Under the pieces are notes generated by a model. It saw nothing but the letters and a program-made list of their open reading frames with translations. It had not been told where the DNA came from and searched no databases. Made by a program: the position numbers and the translations under genes. From Candidatus Effluviviaceae Genus I sp. (GTDB taxonomy: Bacteria > Joyebacterota > Joyebacteria > Joyebacterales > Joyebacteraceae), in contig VGIX01000031.1 in the NCBI GenBank assembly GCA_016867725.1, positions 1 to 21,901 of the forward strand: DNA of 21,901 nt, written 5' to 3'. The number at the start of each line of letters is the position of its first letter. Position 1 is the stretch's first letter. This document shows, one piece after another, positions 15,001-21,901 of this stretch.

Positions 15001-16664
15001 GGACGATCTACCTCCTCGCCGGAAGCACGGTCTCCTGGTCGGCGCCTCTCTTTGGCAGGCCGATGTGCTCGGCCGCCGTGGCCGACGCGGACGGAGACGG
15101 GGCTCCCGACATCATCGTCTCTACACAGGCAGGCTTCGTGCGCGTGTTGTCCTCGCGGGGCGCCGAGATCGCAGCGGTGCCGGTGCCGGGAGCTCCGGGC
15201 TCTCCCTTCGCCTGCGACATCGACAGGGACGGCGTCGCGGAGATCGCCGTTGCGACGAGCAGCGGCATGCTCTTCATGCTCCGCCTCCAGGGAGCCGCCG
15301 GCTGCCCCGTCGAGTGGGCCGGGCCCGGACGCAACGCGGCGAGGACGGGCGCGTACGCGCAGCCCCTGTCAGGGACGATCAACGGCTCCGTCACGCTCTC
15401 GGGCGAGTACACGGTGACGGGCGACGTCATCGTGCCTGCGGGCGCCTCGCTTACGCTCGCGCCGGGAACCAGTCTCGCGTTCGCATCAGGTGCGTCGCCG
15501 AAGCTCGAGGTTGCAGGAACACTGGTCGCAGCCGGATCCGCCGCCGCGGAGGTCACGATGCGAGCCTCCGGGCCGCGGGGCACGTGGAACGGCGTCGTTC
15601 TTCTCCCGGGAGCCACGGCGCAGCTTGCGGTCTGCCGCATCGAGAACGCCGAGGTAGGCATCTTCGGCATGCAGTCCACCGTGACCCTCCTGGGCGTGAC
15701 CGTGAACCAGAACGCCGTCGGGATGCACCTCGACGACTGCACGCTGACCGCGTCGGCGTGCGCGTTCACGGACTCCGACACGCTCGGAGCGCGACTGGCC
15801 GGCGGCAGCGGGACCATCAGGGCATCGCTGTTCACGGAGAACCGCAGGGCGGGGCTGGTGTGCCGCGATGGCGCCACGCACGCCATCACGGCGAGCACGT
15901 TCAGCGGGTCATCGCAGGGCGACGGGATCGCCTGCCACAGGCTGTCGACCGTGGTCATCGACTCCTGCGTCGTCGTGTCGAACGCCCGGCACGGCATCCT
16001 CATCAAGAACTGCTCGCCGCTCATCTCGAACACGACGATCCGCGACAACGCGTTCTCCGGCGCCTTGTGCACGAAGCAGGCGTTCCCGGCGTTCAGCCGC
16101 TGCCAGTTCGTCTCGAACGGCGTCGGGGTCTCCGCCGAGGGTGGCGCCAACCCGGTTCTCGGAGGCGGCGCGGCCTCGGGCTCCGGCTACAACTCGTTCG
16201 AGAGGAACGCGACGGCCGCGGTCGCCAACCAGGCGTCGTCCGTGCGTCTGCAGGCCCTGTGGAACTGGTGGGGCCAGTCGCCGCCCAACCCGGCGTCCTT
16301 CATCGGCCGAGTCGATTACGCACCGTGGCTCACTTCGCCCCCGGCGACCCTCACGGCGTCGGTGGAAGAGGGTGACACGCCGATCGCTTTCGCCCTCGGC
16401 CAGAACACCCCCAACCCGTTCACGCCCACGACGACGCTCGCGTTCCACGTCCCCGCTCCCGGGGGCGAGGTGGCGATCTGCGTGTACGACGTGAGCGGCC
16501 GACTGGTGCGGACGCTCGCCTCGGGCTTCCGCGACGCCGGGACGCACGAGGCCGTCTGGGACGGCCGCGACGCGCGCGGGGAATTCGTTGCGGCCGGCGT
16601 CTATTTCGCTAGAATGGACGCTCCGGGATCCAGCTCCACCGTGAAGCTGATCCTCTTGAGGTAG
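12045..16664 (+). CDS. Large secreted multidomain C25-type protein (Asp at the catalytic His position) with FlgD-like C-terminal domain
   Basis: The protein has 1539 residues and starts at GTG 12045 (MKKRGSPG) with a signal peptide ending near 37; the ribosome site is weak. A gingipain-like region spans about 240-595, with LVGDAYADD, IGRLSVGN, W-x-S-S-V-L-L-I-G-G and a C-terminal FNLFGDPTL. The nucleophile Cys is kept in SMACATGG (C494). The expected GHG of the catalytic His reads G-D-G (D462, codon GAC), so proteolytic activity is doubtful. Next come a CARDB-like adhesion domain (about 602-712, with AESNESNNAH), seven FG-GAP/VCBS calcium-type repeats (about 714-1090, D-x-[ND]-x-D-G), a right-handed parallel beta-helix (about 1115-1428), and a FlgD-like/T9SS type A-like domain (about 1443-1539: QNTPNPFTPTT, YDVSGRLVRTL, VWDGRDARG, GVYFARM). 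It is presumably a surface-attached or secreted protein. Confidence 0.88.
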   Translation: MKKRGSPGPRDGRRNRPIAGLAGFAALLISLASYAGGPRENGSALVADSVAASSVLAADRFLQGPPRGPFGLTRTALKLDWDGSSEAGADMMRRPVFLLSGADAVVRRLVALPECATVSIESIAVRAPTGDVLLSEGAAASVAGIESIGKLRDQTVAIVRLDLAALAGACGPSRRAGELEITIALEGAAGAASRDTGPFAHACSRTLLNYEPVAPPWRPPAAARAGARGGVAYCTTAAECAAAGTDVLIVAAADLASTPALRALALHHAEYLGLNVSIFSAGDLPALTPEALRDLIRQVYESRSAAGFGDGHLGFVLLVGDAYADDNQTVMVPAYNGYGGNEVASDHYYACVSGDDDFEDVMIGRLSVGNLADLVAVVTKCTGYMPVSSTQEWSSSVLLIGGMFYTLKSEYVALFNEYDEIIPDSFQVGRIYRHDFASDHACAIAVTREFNNGHLIVNFAGDGWVSLWDRTLNTTHIAGMENGDRLPIVLSMACATGGFDNTTYPDANGSYDCLAEQLVNAPGKGAVACLAAPRASDGGMFRTLTKSIYRAMFDEHALFIGEAIAVGKLLHLQGDQNVNYVRHFNLFGDPTLIFASDAPPTDAPDLALKPHETAWSPAFPGTNSTVTVAVTVTNQSAVPASNVAVRLTGQSPAGQYRCDAIIPFLGGWSSESAVLTIPDRTAGPHTVEIAADPDGLIAESNESNNAHATGFYVYRHASGFPVDLGIGLHSAAIGRLGNEFRTVTVDENASVRAVGPSGIEVWASPGAVHPLDFTPEIAPAIGDINGDGVSEVVATRRLGVAAFSGDGDTLWTLHTKDPVGYPVLADVNGDGISDILLATYGLFGETSDILALSGQGQQLWVRPLPQGAKPTASPVVGDINLDGRPDIIYGTSQGRIGALTTAASPPTHLWGPVQVSSSPVVALALGDVDHDGRFEVIVASNKLYCVNADDGSVAWNVPLDSDVCSLALGDVDGDRVPEIVAGSKNGTIYLLAGSTVSWSAPLFGRPMCSAAVADADGDGAPDIIVSTQAGFVRVLSSRGAEIAAVPVPGAPGSPFACDIDRDGVAEIAVATSSGMLFMLRLQGAAGCPVEWAGPGRNAARTGAYAQPLSGTINGSVTLSGEYTVTGDVIVPAGASLTLAPGTSLAFASGASPKLEVAGTLVAAGSAAAEVTMRASGPRGTWNGVVLLPGATAQLAVCRIENAEVGIFGMQSTVTLLGVTVNQNAVGMHLDDCTLTASACAFTDSDTLGARLAGGSGTIRASLFTENRRAGLVCRDGATHAITASTFSGSSQGDGIACHRLSTVVIDSCVVVSNARHGILIKNCSPLISNTTIRDNAFSGALCTKQAFPAFSRCQFVSNGVGVSAEGGANPVLGGGAASGSGYNSFERNATAAVANQASSVRLQALWNWWGQSPPNPASFIGRVDYAPWLTSPPATLTASVEEGDTPIAFALGQNTPNPFTPTTTLAFHVPAPGGEVAICVYDVSGRLVRTLASGFRDAGTHEAVWDGRDARGEFVAAGVYFARMDAPGSSSTVKLILLR

Positions 16665-16697
16665 CTCTCTCTTCCACCACGACGCGGAGGCCATCTG

Positions 16698-17675
16698 ATG
16701 GACTCCATCAGCCACATCGCCGTGCTCACGAGCGGCGGCGACGCGCCGGGCATGAACGCCGCGACCAGGGCGGCCGTGAGAACGGCCATCGCCGCGGACG
16801 CGCGGGTCACCGGCGTCGTCCGCGGGTTCGAGGGACTGATCGCGGGCGACTTTCAGTCGCTCTCGGCCCGGTCCGTCTCGAACATCATCCAGACGGGCGG
16901 GACGATCCTCAAGACCAGCCGCTCCGAGGAGTTCCTTCGCGCGGAGGGCCGCGCGAAGGCGGCGGCGCGCCTCCGGGAGGCGGGGATCGGCGGGCTCGTC
17001 GGCATCGGCGGCGACGGGACGTTCCGGGGGCTCCACGCGCTCACCGTCGAGCACGGCATTGCCGTCGTCGGCGTGCCGGGCACCATCGACAACGACGTGT
17101 TCGGCACGGACTTCACCATCGGCTTCGACACGGCGGCCAACACCGCGCTTGAGTCCATCGACAAGATCCGCGACACCGCGGCCTCGCACGACCGGGTCTT
17201 CTTCATCGAGGTGATGGGAAGAGCGTGCGGAGCTCTGGCGCTCGAGGTGGGCGTGGCGGGCGGCGCCGAGGTCATCCTCGTGCCCGAGGTTCCTGTGGAC
17301 CTCGATGCGGTGTGCCGCGCGCTCGACGAGGGCCACCGACGGGGCAAGACGAGCTACATCATCGTCGTCGCGGAGGGGGCCTGCGAAGGGGGCGCCCAAG
17401 CGGTCGCGGACTCGGTGAAGGCGCGGCTGGGGATCGACTGCCGGGTGAGCGTCATCGGCCACATCCAGCGGGGCGGCGCGCCGACCTCGTTCGACCGGAC
17501 GCTCGCAAGCCGCACCGGGCGGGCGGCGGTCGAGGCGCTGCTGGCCGGCGAGACCGACGTGATGGCGGGCGTGTTGTGCGACCGCCTCACGCTCGTGCCG
17601 CTCGTCGAGACCTGGGAGAAGCGGAAGCCCGTGGATCTCGATCTGCTCAGGCTCACGACCATCACGTCGAGCTAG
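16698..17675 (+). CDS. pfkA: ATP-dependent 6-phosphofructokinase
   Basis: The enzyme phosphorylates fructose 6-phosphate to fructose 1,6-bisphosphate in glycolysis and is cytoplasmic. The 325-residue length fits the bacterial PfkA family. Visible motifs are LTSGGDAPGMNAA near 10-22 (nucleotide loop), G-G-D-G-T at 104-108, P-G-T-I-D-N-D at 127-133 (D131 corresponds to the catalytic base), IGFDTAANTAL, VMGRACG and HIQRGGAPTSFDR. The Gly in GGDGT and the Gly in PGTIDND are the residues of ATP-using enzymes; pyrophosphate-using enzymes carry Asp and Lys there. GGAGG (16686-16690) lies 7 bases before the ATG. The gene follows the C25-type gene by 33 bases and is convergent with clpB, with only 27 bases between their stops. 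Confidence 0.95.
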   Translation: MDSISHIAVLTSGGDAPGMNAATRAAVRTAIAADARVTGVVRGFEGLIAGDFQSLSARSVSNIIQTGGTILKTSRSEEFLRAEGRAKAAARLREAGIGGLVGIGGDGTFRGLHALTVEHGIAVVGVPGTIDNDVFGTDFTIGFDTAANTALESIDKIRDTAASHDRVFFIEVMGRACGALALEVGVAGGAEVILVPEVPVDLDAVCRALDEGHRRGKTSYIIVVAEGACEGGAQAVADSVKARLGIDCRVSVIGHIQRGGAPTSFDRTLASRTGRAAVEALLAGETDVMAGVLCDRLTLVPLVETWEKRKPVDLDLLRLTTITSS

Positions 17676-17702
17676 GCGCGACCCGAGCACCGCTTCGGCA
17701 CG

Positions 17703-20291
<2,589 letters not shown>

Positions 20292-20316
20292 CGCTGCGAC
20301 ACCCCCTGCGTCATGC

Positions 20317-20341
20317 GGCCGGGGCCCGCCATGCCCCGGCC
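20317..20341 (-). promoter_or_regulatory. Leader hairpin upstream of clpB
   Basis: GGCCGGGGC (20317-20325) and GCCCCGGCC (20333-20341) form a perfect 9-bp stem with a 7-base loop, about 25 bases before the clpB start and inside its predicted leader. It could stabilise the mRNA or affect initiation. I found no CIRCE element here. Confidence 0.35.
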
Positions 20342-20387
20342 CCGAAGATACCCCCGCCGCGGGCTCGCCCGACCTCCGCCCCCCGAG

Positions 20388-20416
20388 AGCCTAGGGCCCG
20401 CGCTGCGGGGGTTCAA
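20388..20416 (-). promoter_or_regulatory. Candidate promoter of clpB
   Basis: On the minus strand TTGAAC (20411-20416) and TAGGCT (20388-20393) are 17 bases apart, like the other promoters in the window. It predicts a leader of about 90 bases. No heat-shock sigma-32 -10 box (CCCCAT-like) is evident at the right distance, so it looks like a vegetative promoter. Confidence 0.38.
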
Positions 20417-20494
20417 CGGTTATGATGCTGAGCGGCGCGAGAAGGATGCGCCGGGTCTCCGGAAGGCCCATGTGACGGGCCTGAGGGATGCGCG

Positions 20495-20523
20495 TTGACG
20501 AGCGCCCGGCCCTTGGCTATCAT
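20495..20523 (+). promoter_or_regulatory. Promoter of the tRNA gene
   Basis: TTGACG (20495-20500) and TATCAT (20518-20523) are separated by exactly 17 bases. The predicted start is about 35 bases before the mature tRNA 5' end. Confidence 0.65.
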
Positions 20524-20565
20524 CATGGGTGGGCGCCGGGTCCGACCCGGCCGCAAGACAGACAC

Positions 20566-20642
20566 GCCGGTGTAGCTCAGTTGGTTAGAGCAGCGGAATC
20601 ATAATCCGCGCGTCCGGGGTTCGAATCCCTGCACCGGTACCA
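20566..20642 (+). tRNA. tRNA with anticodon CAT, probably elongator tRNA-Met
   Basis: The full cloverleaf can be folded by eye. The acceptor GCCGGTG (20566-20572) pairs with CACCGGT, with G1-T72 as a wobble. The D arm is GCTC-AGTTGGTTA-GAGC. The anticodon stem is GCGGA/TCCGC with loop ATCATAA (anticodon CAT). The T arm is CGGGG-TTCGAAT-CCCTG. The discriminator is A and the CCA end is encoded (20640-20642). It lacks the C1-A72 mismatch and the three consecutive G-C pairs of initiator tRNA. A tRNA-Ile2, whose CAT is modified with lysidine, cannot be excluded by eye, but the body resembles elongator tRNA-Met. Confidence 0.93.
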
Positions 20643-20646
20643 TGAA

Positions 20647-20676
20647 GCGGCCCTCCCGGGAGGCCGGGAGGGCCGC
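20647..20676. terminator. Perfect 13-bp hairpin after the tRNA, possibly bidirectional
   Basis: GCGGCCCTCCCGG (20647-20659) pairs perfectly with CCGGGAGGGCCGC (20664-20676) around a 4-base loop, starting 4 bases after the tRNA CCA. On the plus strand it is followed by TTGTCTCGG, on the minus strand by TTCATGG. It can end the tRNA transcript and also lies 55 bases beyond the stop of the minus-strand VCBS gene. Confidence 0.7.
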
Positions 20677-20730
20677 TTGTCTCGGTACGGCACCCGAGCC
20701 GCCGCCTGCGCGGACGGCATGTGGAGCGTG

Positions 20731-21657
20731 CTAGCGGTAGAGAGCCTTGATGGTCCCCCATGTCCCGCTGCCGACGGGCGTGATCTGCTCGTTGAGATAC
20801 ACTGACACGGCACCGAGTCGCCCGACGATGACCAGATCCAGGTCACCGTCGCAGTCAAGGTCGAGAAGCGCAACCCCCGTCACGCCGATCGTCGCCGCCA
20901 CGCCTGTCAGCATCGCGTCATTGCGCACGTAGCTCCATGCCTGCGGCGTCCCGACGTTCTCCCAGCACTTGAGGCGGCTGCTGTACGACCCCCCTACGAT
21001 GTCCAGATCGCCATCACCGTCGATGTCCCCCACCGCAAGCACGGAGTCGCTCACGCCGTATACCTCGGGTATGAGGCCAAGGCGGACCCAGAGGGGTGCC
21101 CAGGGTGTGCCGACGTTCTCGTACGCGATGAGCGCATAGATGCCATCGCCGTTCCTACCCAGAAGGTCCAGGTCTCCGTCCGCGTCGATGTCCGCCAGAC
21201 AGACGAGCGAGTAGTATCCGGCGTAGGGGTTCCCAGGAACCGCGCCCCCGTATTGCCACGTCGGCACCTGTGGGGTACCCACGTTCCAGAACACCCGCAG
21301 ACTGCAGCACTCGTAGCAGCCGTAGATGAGATCGAGATCCCCATCGCCATCAATGTCGCCCAGAGTGCCCTCGCCTCCGTGGCAGCCGAACGGGCGCGCG
21401 TCGGGGAACACGTTCGCCTGCAGCTGCCATGCAGGCGGACCGGGACATCCCATGTTCCAGTACACCCCGCCCCACCTGAAGGAGGCAAGGTCATCATCAC
21501 CGTCACCATCGAGATCCCCGGCTGCGATGCACCCCAAGAGCCCCGTAGGCGCCCACTCATGCGCCGGGGTCCAGTACACCGCGGACTGTCCCGCCGCCGT
21601 CGCCGACCACAGCAGCGACATCGCCGCCATCACGACACCGATCGCAGTTCGTGCCAT
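20731..21657 (-). CDS. Exported FG-GAP/VCBS-repeat protein with WxxIKALYR tail
   Basis: The ATG at 21657 is preceded by AGGAGGTGATC (GGAGG at 21666-21670, 8-base spacer), an almost complete anti-16S match, so upstream starts in the same frame are rejected. The 308-residue product has a signal peptide (MARTAIGVVMAAMSLLWSA, cut near TAAGQ). It then carries five D-x-D-x-D-G-D-x-D-L repeats, such as GDIDGDGDLDLIYG, each followed by a [FYW]-x-N-V-G-T-P-type strand. These are integrin-like calcium-binding propeller blades; five visible blades may be an incomplete or small propeller. The C-terminus is ITPVGSGTWGTIKALYR, the tail shared with the paralogue pair and the remnant at 873. The role is probably extracellular binding; no enzyme motif is seen. 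It lies 74 bases after the gene cut by the window edge and may be co-transcribed with it. Confidence 0.87.
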   Translation of the reverse strand: MARTAIGVVMAAMSLLWSATAAGQSAVYWTPAHEWAPTGLLGCIAAGDLDGDGDDDLASFRWGGVYWNMGCPGPPAWQLQANVFPDARPFGCHGGEGTLGDIDGDGDLDLIYGCYECCSLRVFWNVGTPQVPTWQYGGAVPGNPYAGYYSLVCLADIDADGDLDLLGRNGDGIYALIAYENVGTPWAPLWVRLGLIPEVYGVSDSVLAVGDIDGDGDLDIVGGSYSSRLKCWENVGTPQAWSYVRNDAMLTGVAATIGVTGVALLDLDCDGDLDLVIVGRLGAVSVYLNEQITPVGSGTWGTIKALYR

Positions 21658-21731
21658 CGGGATCACCTCCTGTCCTCGTCGCGGTCCTGCAGTGCATCTC
21701 CGGAGCAGCGAGGCCGGACCACGGCGGCGCC

Positions 21732-21901
21732 TCACCGGCCATCCTCGGAGCGCGGCGTGTAGCGCACGCTCAGAACCGGAGCCCCGCCCGCCGCGCCGTG
21801 TGAGTCGCAGGCCCCGACCGCTCCCGGCCAGCCTGGAGAGACCGCCAGCACCAGCCCGTGGTTCGGGACCGTCCCCGTAGCCCAACCGCTCACCATGTCC
21901 G
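21732..21901 (-). CDS. C-terminal end of a DNRLRE-type secreted protein, gene runs off the window
   Basis: A minus-strand frame enters from the right edge and ends at TGA 21732-21734. The visible residues, about 55, include VSGWATGTVPNHGLVLAV near the start and GAPVLSVRYTPRSEDGR at the end. This matches the closing part of DNRLRE-type beta-sandwich domains (V-x-x-W-x-x-G-x-x-x-N-x-G-L-x-L, then P-x-L-x-V-x-Y). An ATG at 21894-21896 lies inside the domain pattern and is probably not the true start. No WxxIK tail is present. The call rests on a short fragment. Confidence 0.55.
   Translation of the reverse strand, partial: DMVSGWATGTVPNHGLVLAVSPGWPGAVGACDSHGAAGGAPVLSVRYTPRSEDGR

Noticed and set aside
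17001-17095. Pyrophosphate-dependent phosphofructokinase
   Set aside because: The diagnostic positions are Gly in GGDGT and Gly in PGTIDND, as in ATP-dependent enzymes, rather than Asp and Lys.
20566-20642. Initiator tRNA-fMet
   Set aside because: There is no C1-A72 mismatch and the anticodon stem GCGGA/TCCGC lacks the three consecutive G-C pairs next to the loop.

Overview
The window is strongly G+C-rich bacterial DNA, densely packed with genes. Secreted-protein genes of several kinds sit next to housekeeping genes: two gingipain-type (C25) proteins, FG-GAP/VCBS repeat proteins, the end of a DNRLRE-type protein, a parallel beta-helix, a FlgD-like C-terminal domain, and HEAT and GND-repeat proteins. 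This mix is typical of uncultured FCB-related phyla (Eisenbacteria, Krumholzibacteriota, Latescibacterota, Zixibacteria and similar). The phylum is inferred from protein content only; there is no rRNA in the window.

Left edge (1-1075, minus strand): the 5' half of a secreted C25-type propeptide gene with its own promoter, then an intergenic stretch, then a 3' remnant of another secreted-protein gene ending in the tail TPVEPVSWTTIKALYR. From 1083 a promoter drives a tightly packed plus-strand operon (1155-7788): a one-haem cytochrome-like lipoprotein, a GNAT acetyltransferase, a molybdopterin-binding subunit of the xanthine dehydrogenase family without its FeS and FAD partners, an exported protein with twelve GNDxY motifs about 27 residues apart, and an exported HEAT-repeat protein. 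The last three genes overlap by 4 bases each. A convergent minus-strand gene (7766-9916) encodes a GT-C membrane glycosyltransferase fused to TPRs.

Centre (9917-12001): a 608-base gap holds two divergent promoters and a long G+C-rich leader. It is followed by two tandem, diverged paralogues of an exported protein family I do not recognise. Both end in the same short tail seen at the left edge. From 12045 to 16664 lies a 1539-residue secreted multidomain C25 protein whose catalytic His position reads Asp. It ends in a FlgD-like/T9SS-type domain and is followed by an ATP-type 6-phosphofructokinase.

Right (17703-21901): clpB on the minus strand, with a promoter and a leader hairpin; a tRNA with anticodon CAT and a strong promoter; a perfect 13-bp hairpin; then a minus-strand FG-GAP/VCBS protein, again ending in the short tail; and the 3' end of a DNRLRE-type gene running off the window.

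Most interesting signal: four genes with largely unrelated bodies end in a gapless 16-residue C-terminal block, [ST]-P-V-[EG]-x-x-[ST]-W-x-x-I-K-[AS]-L-Y-[RQ], directly followed by the stop codon. The codons differ, so selection appears to act on the peptide. It looks like a C-terminal sorting, anchoring or processing tag. I do not recognise it as one of the named tags, and it coexists with a T9SS-like domain on a neighbouring protein.
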